From the NCBI RefSeq assembly GCF_016765655.2, contig NZ_CP086106.1, forward strand, positions 3,282,501-3,346,500: DNA of 64,000 bases, read 5' to 3'. Under the pieces are notes generated by a model, which was given only the letters and a program-made list of their open reading frames with translations, was not told where the DNA came from and did no database searches. Position numbers and translations under genes: made by a program. This DNA comes from Skermanella mucosa (GTDB lineage: Bacteria; Pseudomonadota; Alphaproteobacteria; Azospirillales; Azospirillaceae). The number at the start of each line of letters is the position of its first letter. Position 1 is the stretch's first letter. Shown here one piece after another: positions 26,190-34,630 of this stretch.

Positions 26190-26500
26190 TCAGGGAGTGT
26201 TCCCGCCCGGACCTGCGGACGCTTCGGGAAAAGAGGCGCCGATGCCCGGCCCGTTCAGGATGCGCATCTGGTCGTCGCGGGCCGGCGCACCTGTCAGGCC
26301 GAGCGGGACGATTTCGCCCCGGCTGAGGCGACCGGCGGTTTCATGCGCCGCCCGCAGCCCGAGGCCCCAGCCGGACAGCGTCCTGATCAGGGTGACCGGT
26401 TCGGGAACCTCGCCGCCGAGACGCAGGATCACATCGCCGGCAATCTCCGGCGTCCGGGGAATGGACTCCGTATGCCGTCGCGTCCGGTATCCGTCGTCAT
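26190..26500 (-). pseudogene. Small protein with ribosomal L7/L12-C-like motif, apparently frameshifted
   Basis: An ATG at 26500 with an AGGAGGGG ribosome-binding site opens MTTDTGRDGIRSPFPG. The protein-like sequence then continues one frame over as TPEIAGDVILRLGGEVPEPV, then TLIRTLSGWGLGLRAAHETA and GRLSRGEIVPLGL to a stop at 26190. A single shift in the CCCC run near 26457 joins them into about 100 residues. The IRTLSGWGLGLRAAHETAGR stretch resembles the IRELTGLGLKEAKDLVE helix of the ribosomal L7/L12 C-terminal domain. An in-frame GTG at about 26432 could also start a short intact version. Its opposite orientation to the repair genes excludes it from the operon. Ribosome contact is speculation. 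Confidence 0.4.
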
Positions 26501-26823
26501 TCGCCCCTCCTGTTCACGCCGGCCGCTCCCCGACGCCGGGAACGCCCGGCTGTCATCATGACGCGCGGGCTGCTCCGGGTAAAGCGGGCGCCCTGGTCAC
26601 CACCAGTGAAGGCCCAGCTCCCTCAGCCCCGGCCGCGGCAGCCGCAGGACCAGGACGGTAAGCCGGGGCAGGCACCTCGCGGCGCCCGTCCCGCCGGCTC
26701 GGAGCCGGAACTGCGTAGCCTCGCATCGAGCCCGGCAGGAGGGGCCATGGTCAACCGCAGCACCGGCGAAGCGGGCATCGCGCCCGCCTGCCGGCAGCAC
26801 CAATCCCTGCCTGGAGGGGAAGC
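26501..26823. other. Leader region of rtcB with two adjacent hairpins
   Basis: No gene is seen. Just before rtcB, GCGGGC at 26771-26776 pairs with GCCCGC at 26782-26787, and it is followed at once by the perfect 10-bp palindrome CTGCCGGCAG at 26788-26797. A GGAGGGGA ribosome-binding site (26814-26821) precedes the start codon. The hairpins could be a transcription attenuator or an RNA feature bound by the encoded ligase; in GC-rich DNA they could also be chance. Confidence 0.4.
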
Positions 26824-28038
26824 ATGAATAATCCGGTCATCACCGAGCGCGGACCCGGGGTCCGCCTGATCGCGTCTCCGTCCACCTGGATCGAGGGCGA
26901 AGCCCTGCGCCAGCTGGACGAGGTCGCGAAGTTCCCCGGCATGCGCCTCAGCGTCGGCATGCCCGACCTCCATCCCGGCAAGGGATCGCCGGTCGGGGCC
27001 GCGTTCCTGTCGGAGGGCGCCGTCTACCCGTCGCTGGTCGGCTCCGACATCGGCTGCGGCATGTCGCTGTGGGCGACCGACCTGCCCGCCCGCAAGGCCC
27101 GGCCGGAGCGCCTGGCCGGCCGGCTCGACGGCATCGACCGGCCCTGGGAGGGCGACACCGCCGCCTGGCTCGTCGAGCGCGGGCTGGAGCCGACCGAGCA
27201 CGACGCGGCACTCGGCACGCCCGGCCGCGGCAACCACTTCATCGAGATCCAGCAGGTCCATGAGGCCCGCGACCGCGACGCCCTGGCGGCGCTCGGCCTC
27301 GCGGAGGACCGGCTGTGCGTGATCGCCCACTCGGGCTCGCGCGGCCTCGGCGAGGCCGTCCTGCGCCGCCATGCCGCCCGCTTCGGGGCGGCGGGTGCGG
27401 CACCCGGCTCGCCCGAGGGCGCGGAGTACCTGGCGGCGCACGACCGCGCCGTCCGCTGGGCCGAGGCGAACCGCGACCTGTGCGCCCGCCGGGCGCTGGA
27501 CGCGATCGGCGCCGGGGGAGTCCGCGTCCTCGACGTCTGCCACAACAGCGTGACGGCAGCGCTAATCGACGGCTGCGCGTGCTGGCTTCACCGCAAGGGA
27601 GCCGCCCCGGCGGACCGGGGGCCGGTGGTCATCCCGGGCTCGCGCGGCGACCTCAGCTTCCTGGTCCGGCCTGACCCTGGCCGGGAGGATGCGCTGCGGT
27701 CGCTGGCGCACGGGGCGGGCCGCAAGCTCGCCCGCCACGAGGCGAAAGGCAAGCTCAAGGGCCTCCACCGGCGCGAGGACCTGGAGCGCAACCCGTTCGG
27801 CGGGCGCGTCGTCTGCGGCGACGAGCTGCTGCTCTGGGAGGAGGCCCCGGAATGCTACAAGGACGCTTCCTCGGTAGTCGGCGACCTCAAGGCGGCGGGC
27901 CTGGTCTCCGTCATCGCCGCGTTCCGGCCGGTGGTCACGTTCAAGACCTCGCAGGGTGCCCGCGACGAGACCCGCGGGAACCGCGGCGGCTGGAAGCGGG
28001 AGCGCCGGGAGGCCCGCGACGCCGGGCGGCGGCGATGA
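26824..28038 (+). CDS. rtcB: RtcB-type RNA 3'-phosphate/5'-OH ligase (PrfH-linked RtcB2 subtype)
   Basis: The 404-aa protein contains the RtcB active-site motifs in order: [17 protein letters not shown] at about 44, GSDIGCGM at about 73 (manganese ligands D and C), [10 protein letters not shown] at about 134, HSGSRGLG at about 169, CHN at about 238, [11 protein letters not shown] at about 270 and [10 protein letters not shown] at about 295. The histidine of AHGAGRK is expected to carry GMP. RtcB joins 2',3'-cyclic-phosphate or 3'-phosphate RNA ends to 5'-OH ends using GTP. The length is shorter than the tRNA-splicing type (about 480) and near that of the subtype paired with PrfH. Its stop overlaps the prfH start (ATGA), so the two are co-translated. 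A basic [17 protein letters not shown] tail follows the catalytic core. Confidence 0.95.
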   Translation: MNNPVITERGPGVRLIASPSTWIEGEALRQLDEVAKFPGMRLSVGMPDLHPGKGSPVGAAFLSEGAVYPSLVGSDIGCGMSLWATDLPARKARPERLAGRLDGIDRPWEGDTAAWLVERGLEPTEHDAALGTPGRGNHFIEIQQVHEARDRDALAALGLAEDRLCVIAHSGSRGLGEAVLRRHAARFGAAGAAPGSPEGAEYLAAHDRAVRWAEANRDLCARRALDAIGAGGVRVLDVCHNSVTAALIDGCACWLHRKGAAPADRGPVVIPGSRGDLSFLVRPDPGREDALRSLAHGAGRKLARHEAKGKLKGLHRREDLERNPFGGRVVCGDELLLWEEAPECYKDASSVVGDLKAAGLVSVIAAFRPVVTFKTSQGARDETRGNRGGWKRERREARDAGRRR

Positions 28039-28658
28039 CCTGGCTGCTGCTGACGGCCGGGCGGGGGCCGGCCGAGTGCCGGATGGCGGTGGCGGGCCTG
28101 TCCAGGATCCTGCTCGCCGAGGCCGCCGAGGCCGGCGTCGCGGCCGAGGTGATCGGGGCGGAGACGGCGCCGCACGGCCTGATGTCGGCGCTCGTCTCGC
28201 TGCGGGGAGACGGCGCCGAGACCCTGGCGCGCTCCTGGGAGGGCACCGTCCAGTGGATCTGTCCGAGCCCGCTCCGGCCGGGCTGGGGACGCAAGAACTG
28301 GTTCGTGGGAGTCTCCAGGCTCTCGCCGCCGCCCCCGTCCCCGGATCTCGGCGACCGGGACCTCCGGATCGAGACCATGCGGTCGTCCGGACCCGGCGGC
28401 CAGCACGTGAACACGACCGAGTCGGCGGTCCGGATCACGCACCTGCCGACTGGAACGGTGGCACTCGCCCGCGAGGAGCGCAGTCAGCACCGCAACCGCG
28501 CGCTGGCATCGGCACGGCTGGCGGCGGCGCTGGATGGGCTGAAAAGCGAGGCGGACCGGGTCGCCGCGCGCCGGCGCTGGTCCCGCCACGACGCGCTGGA
28601 ACGGGGTAACCCGGTGCGGATCTACGTGGGCGAGCGCTTCACGCGGCGGGCGCCATGA
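28035..28658 (+). CDS. prfH: PrfH, release-factor-like ribosome rescue protein
   Basis: The 207-aa protein has the class-I release-factor catalytic domain: [19 protein letters not shown] places the GGQ tripeptide at about 120-124, followed by [20 protein letters not shown]. The codon-recognition domain of RF1/RF2 is absent. In its place are the short N-terminal part and the [18 protein letters not shown] segment typical of PrfH. Published work on PrfH-RtcB2 pairs indicates that PrfH frees peptides from ribosomes cut in the 16S rRNA decoding centre (colicin E3-type damage), so that the RNA can be resealed by RtcB. The tail is basic ([17 protein letters not shown]), as expected for ribosome binding. 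The ATGA overlap with rtcB supports one functional unit. Confidence 0.93.
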   Translation: MTWLLLTAGRGPAECRMAVAGLSRILLAEAAEAGVAAEVIGAETAPHGLMSALVSLRGDGAETLARSWEGTVQWICPSPLRPGWGRKNWFVGVSRLSPPPPSPDLGDRDLRIETMRSSGPGGQHVNTTESAVRITHLPTGTVALAREERSQHRNRALASARLAAALDGLKSEADRVAARRRWSRHDALERGNPVRIYVGERFTRRAP

Positions 28659-28765
28659 GGCGTGGGACAGCCATTCGGCGCTCCCGGTCGGGTCGAGCCT
28701 GCAGGACCGGCCTGCACGGCCCCGGTCGGAAGGGAACATGGATATGCCAACACGGGAGATCAGGC

Positions 28766-29287
28766 TTGGACAAGCTGACGGTTGCCGCGGTTCTGGACCG
28801 CATCGTCTTCGCGGAACCCGACACGTTCGACGCGGCCGACGGCAGGCTGCTGGCCGCCCTGATCCCGGAGCGCCGGCGTCGCCTGTTCGGCGCCAGCATC
28901 GCGGCGAAGATGCCGGGAGGCACGACCTCGGGCAGTGCGGCCGGTGTCGGCAGCGTCGACCTGAAGAACGACGACCGGGAGTTCACGGCCGAGGTCGGGG
29001 CCGACGACTTCGTCCGCGTCGGCCAGTACAAGCTCCTGCGCGACCGCGACGGCATCGAGATCTGGCAGGTCATGAGCGATACGCTGGACGACGAGCCGAA
29101 GGGCGCGCTGCTCAGACTCGACTCCGCCGGCGAGCCGACCGCCCTGCTGATGTTCGCGCCGAGACGCCTGCGCCTCCCCTTCCTGATCGGCAACCTCATC
29201 CTCCAGCGCGCAGGATGGAGAGACTGGAAGCGCCCGGTCCGGGCCGGCGCAGCCGGTGGCGCCTGTGCCGGGCGGACCCCGGGTTGA
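28766..29287 (+). CDS. Hypothetical protein downstream of prfH (173 aa)
   Basis: Coding character begins at about 28766, where a TTG follows a GGGAGATCAGG stretch; the frame upstream of that is arginine-rich noise. It reads DKLTVAAVLDRIVFAEPDTF, LIPERRRRLFGASIAAKMPG, NDDREFTAEVGADDFVRVGQ, YKLLRDRDGIEIWQVMSDTL and PFLIGNLILQRAGWRDWKRP. No domain is recognised. It starts about 107 bp after prfH on the same strand and may be co-transcribed. The last 20 residues look like read-through sequence. Start choice is uncertain. Confidence 0.5.
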   Translation: MDKLTVAAVLDRIVFAEPDTFDAADGRLLAALIPERRRRLFGASIAAKMPGGTTSGSAAGVGSVDLKNDDREFTAEVGADDFVRVGQYKLLRDRDGIEIWQVMSDTLDDEPKGALLRLDSAGEPTALLMFAPRRLRLPFLIGNLILQRAGWRDWKRPVRAGAAGGACAGRTPG

Positions 29288-29573
29288 CGGGGTGCCCCAC
29301 GGCCGGGTTCACGGGCCCGCGGCGCTCGCCTGCAGCAACCGCGCGGTGATGCCGGCCGGGACACGGCGGCGCTCGCGGGCCCGCGGTTCCGGCGCCTGTG
29401 CCGGAGGATCCCGGCGGCATCCGGACGTCGGTACCAGACGCCGCCGTCCTGCCGGGCGCCTTAGCACAAAGCTAACCCGATTGCCCGACCATGCCGGGAG
29501 CGGCCCCTGCCGCATCGGACGGGGGACGCACAAGCAATGGCACGCAGCACCGGCGTCGAAACAGGAGAAGGTC

Positions 29574-32500
29574 ATGCGGCGGTACCGGGGAAACATCCTG
29601 CTCTCGGCAGGCGATCTGGTGACCTTCGTCGGGTGCCGGCATGCCAGCGCCCTCGACCGCCGCGCGCTCGACGAGGATCTCGAGCGTACCGCCGACGACG
29701 CCACGCTGAGACTGCTCCAGGAGCGCGGGATCGAGCATGAACGCGCGTTCCGCGACGACCTGGCCCGCCGGGGCCTGCGGGTGGTCGAGATCCCTGACGG
29801 CCCCGACCTCGCGGAGCGCGTCCGGCTGACGCTCGCCGCCCTGCGCTCCGGCGCCGACGTCGTCTACCAGGGCGCCCTGCTCGACGGCGGCTGGCACGGC
29901 TTCGCCGACTTCCTGATCCGCACGGATGAGGGCGTGGCGGGCGGCTACGGCTACGAGGTCGCCGACACCAAGCTCGCCAGGACCGCCAAGCCCCGGCACG
30001 TCATCCAGCTCGCGGTCTACACCGAGCTGCTGGCGCGCGTCGCGGGTGCAACTCCCCGGCTGATGCGGGTTCGCCTCGGCAGCGGCGAGGAGGCCGTGGT
30101 GCCGTTCCTGGACGTCGCGGCCTATGTGCGCTACGCCCGGGCAAGGCTCGAGGACTTCCTGTCCGGCGGGACGCCGGCCGGCACCACGGCCGAGCCCTGC
30201 GCCCAGTGCGACGTCTGCCACTGGCGCGGGACCTGCCTGGACGCGTGGGACGGCGCCGACCATCTGAGCCTGGTCGCCAACATCAGCCGAACCCAGATCC
30301 GCAGGCTGTCCGCGGCCGGCATCGGCACCGTGGCGGCACTCGCGGCATTGCCCGAAACCGCCGCGGTTCCCGGCATGACGGAAGAGACGCTGCGGCGGCT
30401 ACGCTCACAGGCCGCCCTGCAGGTTTCGGTGCGCGGGCGGGACGACCGGCGGTGGGAACCGCTGCCGGCAGGCCCCGGGCGCGGCTTCGGCCGCCTGCCG
30501 GCGCCGACCGCGCACGACCTCTTCTTCGACATGGAGGGCGACCCGCTGTATCCCGGCGGCCTGGAATACCTGTTCGGCGTCCAGGCCGGCGACGCCGCGA
30601 CCGGGCGGTTCCAAGCCTTCTGGGGCCACGACCGGGCCGGCGAGAAGCAGGCGTTCGAGGCATTCATGGACTTCGCCGAAGACCACCTCGCCCGTCACCC
30701 GGACGCCTTCATCTACCACTACAACCACTACGAGGTGACGGCGCTGAAGCGCCTCGCGATGGGCCACGGCAGCCGCGAGGCGACGCTCGACGGGATGCTG
30801 CGCCGGCACCGCTTCGTCGACCTCTACGCGGTGGTGCGCGAGGCGATCCGCACCTCGGAGCCGGGATACTCGCTCAAGAACATCGAGCGCTTCTACCTGG
30901 GTCCGCGCGGCGGCGACGTCGCCAACGCCGCCGACAGCATCGTGGCCTACGAGGAGTGGCGGCGGGGTGGCGACGACTCCCTGCTGAGGCGGATCGAGGA
31001 CTACAACGCGGTGGACTGCCGGTCGACGGCCGGGCTGCGCGACTGGCTGGTGTCGATCCGTCCGGTAGGGCTTGGGTGGTTCGACGCGGAACCGGACGGT
31101 GCGGACGCGGCGGCGCTGGAAAGGCAGCGGGCGGCGGAGGCCGAGCGGCAGGCGCTGGAAGCCCTGCTCCTCGGCGGAGCGCCTGACGGGGAGCTGCCGG
31201 TCCGCCGGCTGATCGCCGACCTCGCGGAGTTTCACCGGCGCGCCCAGAAGCCGGACTGGTGGGCCCTGTTCGACCGCCAGACGCGCGCCGAGGACGAACT
31301 GGTCGACGATGCCGAGTGCCTGGGCGCACTCATTCTCGACGGCCGCTCTACTCCGGTGGGCCGCTCCCTTCTCTATACATACCGCTTCCCGCCGCAGGAC
31401 ACGAAGCTGCGCGCCGGCGACAGGCCGACGGTCGCCGCCACCGGGAGCCCGGCCGGGACGATCGAGAGCCTGGATCTCCGCGGCGGCACGGTGGTGATCC
31501 GGCGCGGAACCCGGCAGGAGCCGCTGCCGTCCGACCTCTGCCTCGGGCCGCCGCTCCCCGTCGAGGACACGGTGCTGCGCGCCGCGATCCGGCGCTTCGC
31601 CGGCAGCGTCGCGGCCGGCGACGGCCGGTTCGCGGCGCTGGAGGCGATCGTCCGGCGCGAGCCGCCCCGGTTAGCCGGCCGCGCGCCGGGAGCCCCGGTG
31701 GTTGCCGCCGGTTCCGGCCTGCTCGAGGGCAGCGTCGCAGCCATTGCGGCGCTGGACGGGAGCTACCTGGTCGTCCAGGGCCCGCCCGGCACCGGCAAGA
31801 CCTACACGGCGAGCCACGCCATCCTCGACCTGCTCCGGCGCGGCCGGCGCGTCGGCGTGTCCTCCAACTCGCACAAGGCGATCAACAACCTGCTGGCCGC
31901 CGTCGAGAGGCTCGCGGCCGACACCGGCTTCACCTTCCGCGGCGTCAAGAAGTCCGCGGCCGGCGACGGCTCCGCCCTGAACGGCAGGCTGATCGGGGAC
32001 GTCTTCAACAACGCCGAGGTCGATGATGCCCTCGATGGCGGCGCCCGGCTGGTCGCCGGCACGGCGTGGCTGCTGGCCCGCCCGGAACTCGAGGGCAGGC
32101 TCGACACCCTGTTCGTCGACGAGGCGGGACAGGTGTCGCTCGCCAACCTCGTGGCCATGGGGACCAGCGCGGGCAACATCGTGCTGGTCGGCGACCAGAT
32201 GCAGCTGAGCCAGCCGGTCCAGGGCACCCACCCGGGGGGCTCGGGCGCCGGAGTCCTCGAGCACCTGCTCGGCGGCCACGCGACGGTGCCGCCCGACCGC
32301 GGCGTCTTCCTGGACGCCAGCCACCGCATGCACCCGGATGTCTGCGGCTGGGTCTCGGAGACCATCTACGACGGCCGGCTGATTGCCGCACCGGGAACCG
32401 CGTCCCAGGTCCTCGAGCTCGGGCCCGGCGCCCACCCTGCCCTGGCGCCCGCGGGCGTGCGCTTCGTGGCGGTCCCGCATGCGGGGCGGGCGCAGCGCTC

Positions 32501-33002
32501 GCCCGAGGAGGCCGAGGTGGTGCGGGCGGTCTGGTCGAGCCTGATGGGGCAGCGCTACCGCGACCGCCACGGCCGGGCCCACGCCTTCGGGCCGGACAAC
32601 GTCCTCGTGGTGGCCCCCTACAACGTGCAGGTCAACCATCTGGCGGAGATCCTGCCGTCCGGCGCCCGGGTCGGCACGGTCGACCGCTTCCAGGGCCAGG
32701 AGGCGGAGGTGGTGATCGTCTCGATGACGACGTCGAGCGGCGACGACCTGCCGCGCGGCGTCGAGTTCCTGTTCTCGCGCAACCGCCTGAACGTCGCGCT
32801 GTCGCGCGCCCGCAGCCTCGCCGTCGTCGTCGCCAGTCCGCGCCTGCTGGAGGTCCAGTGCGCCACGATCGAGCAGATGCGCCTGGTGAACACGCTGTGC
32901 CGGGCCTACGAATGGTCGCTCGGCCTCGATCCGGCGCAGGCGCGCCGGCGGGCAGCGCTTCCCGACCCGCCGCGTGGAGAGGCTTTGGCCGCCGCCGGCT
33001 GA
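29574..33002 (+). CDS. TM0106-type RecB-like nuclease fused to SF1 (Upf1-like) helicase
   Basis: The 1142-aa protein has three parts. Residues about 1-225 form a RecB-like nuclease: GYEVADTKLARTAKPRHVIQ at about 125 carries the D and K of the PD-(D/E)xK core, and CAQCDVCHWRGTC at about 208-220 with an early cysteine (GCRHAS) could bind an iron-sulphur cluster. Residues about 310-505 form an RNase H-like (DEDD/YprB-type) part: DLFFDMEGDPLYPGGLEYLF, HYNHYEVTALKRL and GYSLKNIERFYLG. Residues about 720-1110 form an SF1 helicase: GPPGTGKTYTASHA at about 735, LFVDEAGQVSLANLVAMG at about 848 and GTVDRFQGQEAEVVIVSMTT near 1035. ATG 29574 has an AGGAGAAGG site. Such proteins process nucleic acid ends; in this position it could act on damaged RNA or on invading DNA. 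Confidence 0.85.
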   Translation: MRRYRGNILLSAGDLVTFVGCRHASALDRRALDEDLERTADDATLRLLQERGIEHERAFRDDLARRGLRVVEIPDGPDLAERVRLTLAALRSGADVVYQGALLDGGWHGFADFLIRTDEGVAGGYGYEVADTKLARTAKPRHVIQLAVYTELLARVAGATPRLMRVRLGSGEEAVVPFLDVAAYVRYARARLEDFLSGGTPAGTTAEPCAQCDVCHWRGTCLDAWDGADHLSLVANISRTQIRRLSAAGIGTVAALAALPETAAVPGMTEETLRRLRSQAALQVSVRGRDDRRWEPLPAGPGRGFGRLPAPTAHDLFFDMEGDPLYPGGLEYLFGVQAGDAATGRFQAFWGHDRAGEKQAFEAFMDFAEDHLARHPDAFIYHYNHYEVTALKRLAMGHGSREATLDGMLRRHRFVDLYAVVREAIRTSEPGYSLKNIERFYLGPRGGDVANAADSIVAYEEWRRGGDDSLLRRIEDYNAVDCRSTAGLRDWLVSIRPVGLGWFDAEPDGADAAALERQRAAEAERQALEALLLGGAPDGELPVRRLIADLAEFHRRAQKPDWWALFDRQTRAEDELVDDAECLGALILDGRSTPVGRSLLYTYRFPPQDTKLRAGDRPTVAATGSPAGTIESLDLRGGTVVIRRGTRQEPLPSDLCLGPPLPVEDTVLRAAIRRFAGSVAAGDGRFAALEAIVRREPPRLAGRAPGAPVVAAGSGLLEGSVAAIAALDGSYLVVQGPPGTGKTYTASHAILDLLRRGRRVGVSSNSHKAINNLLAAVERLAADTGFTFRGVKKSAAGDGSALNGRLIGDVFNNAEVDDALDGGARLVAGTAWLLARPELEGRLDTLFVDEAGQVSLANLVAMGTSAGNIVLVGDQMQLSQPVQGTHPGGSGAGVLEHLLGGHATVPPDRGVFLDASHRMHPDVCGWVSETIYDGRLIAAPGTASQVLELGPGAHPALAPAGVRFVAVPHAGRAQRSPEEAEVVRAVWSSLMGQRYRDRHGRAHAFGPDNVLVVAPYNVQVNHLAEILPSGARVGTVDRFQGQEAEVVIVSMTTSSGDDLPRGVEFLFSRNRLNVALSRARSLAVVVASPRLLEVQCATIEQMRLVNTLCRAYEWSLGLDPAQARRRAALPDPPRGEALAAAG

Positions 33003-33037
33003 GTCCGGACGCGGCACGACGGAGAGGAGATGATCGC

Positions 33038-33589
33038 TTGGCGGTGCGTCCCAGGATCCAGCGTGCGTTCCTCGCCTGGTACGCGCGGGCCCGCTTCCGG
33101 TTTCCGGCGCCGCTCGGGATCGCGCGCCGGACGGATCGCCGGATCGAGCTGGTGTCCCCGACCTCGTCGCCGGACCTGTCGGCGGTGCTGACCCGCTCGG
33201 CCATCGTGGTTTTTGTCGAACCGGCAGGCGCCGGCCGGAAGGTTGTCAGGATCTTCGAAGCGGAGCCCGTCAGGGTGCCCGGAGGCTACGCCTGCCGCCG
33301 CGCCGCGCGGGAGCCCGGGCGGCTGTTCCCGAACCGGGACGCGCTCTGGACAGAGCGGTTGTTCGAGGCGTTCCTCGCCTGGACCCACGGGAACGCGGCA
33401 GGGGAGCACGGGGTCCGCTTCGACCGGAGAAGCGGTGGCGCGGCCTGCGCCAGGCTCCTGACGGACGATCAGGGGCAGGAGGCATCGCCCGGGGCGGGAA
33501 CGCTGCCGAAGAGCAAGCGGCGGCTCTCCAGGGCGCAGATCGCGATGATGACACCGGACGACCTGCTCCGCTGGCTGGACGGCCGATGA
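33038..33589 (+). CDS. Hypothetical protein after the nuclease-helicase gene (183 aa)
   Basis: A TTG at 33038 lies 7 bases after GGAGAGGAGA; a GTG two codons later is the alternative. The protein reads RPRIQRAFLAWYARARFRFP, RIELVSPTSSPDLSAVLTRS, VRIFEAEPVRVPGGYACRRA and LSRAQIAMMTPDDLLRWLDG. It starts 35 bp after the nuclease-helicase gene and is likely co-transcribed. The LSRAQIAMMTPDDLLRWLDG end resembles a short helical binding motif, but I recognise no family. Confidence 0.6.
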   Translation: MAVRPRIQRAFLAWYARARFRFPAPLGIARRTDRRIELVSPTSSPDLSAVLTRSAIVVFVEPAGAGRKVVRIFEAEPVRVPGGYACRRAAREPGRLFPNRDALWTERLFEAFLAWTHGNAAGEHGVRFDRRSGGAACARLLTDDQGQEASPGAGTLPKSKRRLSRAQIAMMTPDDLLRWLDGR

Positions 33590-33743
33590 CGGATCAAGGG
33601 TGTCGCCCCGGTGGCGGCGGCGAGCACTTCGCACCTCTCCGCCGCCTACGCATCCCGGGCCTTCGGTTGCCGTCCCTGGAGGGGAGCGGGGCGACGGGGC
33701 AGGATACGATGCCGTGTCCCGGCCGGGAACTCCCCGCGCAGCG

Positions 33744-33939
33744 GTTCAGGATTTTCTTCGGCCTTGAGGCCCCGCGCGATCTCGCGGGCTCGGGAGGACT
33801 GACCTGCGGGGATTACGCCGTTGTCCGGCGCCGCATGGAATTCCACGGAGGCGGGGCACATGCGCCGTCCCTGTGCCGGTGGCTGGGTGAGGAACTGGCG
33901 CTTCGGGACGACCCGCCCTGCCGCATCGGCTATGTTTGA
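33744..33939 (+). pseudogene. Duplicated C-terminal fragment of the AAA+ ATPase at 40255-42383
   Basis: The frame FRIFFGLEAPRDLAGSGGLT, CGDYAVVRRRMEFHGGGAHA and RWLGEELALRDDPPCRIGYV matches the last 65 residues of the tandem AAA+ ATPase almost residue for residue. Homology begins abruptly at about 33744, inside the ATPase sequence. It is therefore the left edge of the segmental duplication and not an independent gene. Confidence 0.85.
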
Positions 33940-34155
33940 GAGAGGAGGCGGAAATGCGCGCCCATGCTTTCCGGGCAGTGACCGGCACCTGCAGGGCATC
34001 CACGGCCGATCGCCGCTCTTCAAGGGACGGGTTACCGCGGGGTGTGCCGGGTTGACGGGAACAAGCAGCGATCGGGCTCTCGTCACCCCCGGCGGTCGGC
34101 CGGCCGGAGTGGGAGCGGCGGCGGGTCCGCGCATCGGCAGCACCGAACGGTCACG

Positions 34156-34512
34156 ATGCTTTTGATCCGCAACCCGGACAGCCCTGACGGAATGCCTCCG
34201 GGCGACGGTCCGATCCGCTGCGTCGCGCGGCCGGACCAGCTCATCTGCTGGCGCGGAGTAAAGCCGGGCCACGCCGAGGTCATGGCAGCCACCGGCGTCG
34301 AGGGCGTGCGCATCGTTCTGCCGAGGCGAGGATTGGTCGCCGTGAACATGGACGTGATCGAGCAGGCTGACCGTCTGGACTGGTTGTTTGAACCGGAACA
34401 TCGCGGGGCCGATCCACCGGAGCTGCAAGAGATCGTCGAGGCGTGGCTGCGCGCCCATCCCCGTCTCCAGCGGCTCGTGCCGCCGGCCTTCAGCCTGGTC
34501 TGGTATTTTTGA
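34156..34512 (+). CDS. Hypothetical protein (118 aa), intact copy 1
   Basis: Frame from ATG 34156: MLLIRNPDSPDGMPPGDGPI, then RCVARPDQLICWRGVKPGHA, EVMAATGVEGVRIVLPRRGL, VAVNMDVIEQADRLDWLFEP and ending HPRLQRLVPPAFSLVWYF. I recognise no family. A near-identical gene follows the ATPase in the second copy but is split there by IS21. That pairing suggests the protein works with the AAA+ ATPase, perhaps as substrate or adaptor. The conserved order (ATPase, this gene, then a convergent exonuclease) supports this loosely. Confidence 0.65.
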   Translation: MLLIRNPDSPDGMPPGDGPIRCVARPDQLICWRGVKPGHAEVMAATGVEGVRIVLPRRGLVAVNMDVIEQADRLDWLFEPEHRGADPPELQEIVEAWLRAHPRLQRLVPPAFSLVWYF

Positions 34513-34630
34513 TGGAAAGATGGACTTCACCTTGAGGGTCGGGAGCATCGTGCACCCTGCCGGTCTCCCGGCATCGGTTCGGCTCCTCGGGCGTCGTGCA
34601 AGCAGGCCTTGAGCCGAAGCTGGGCACCAG

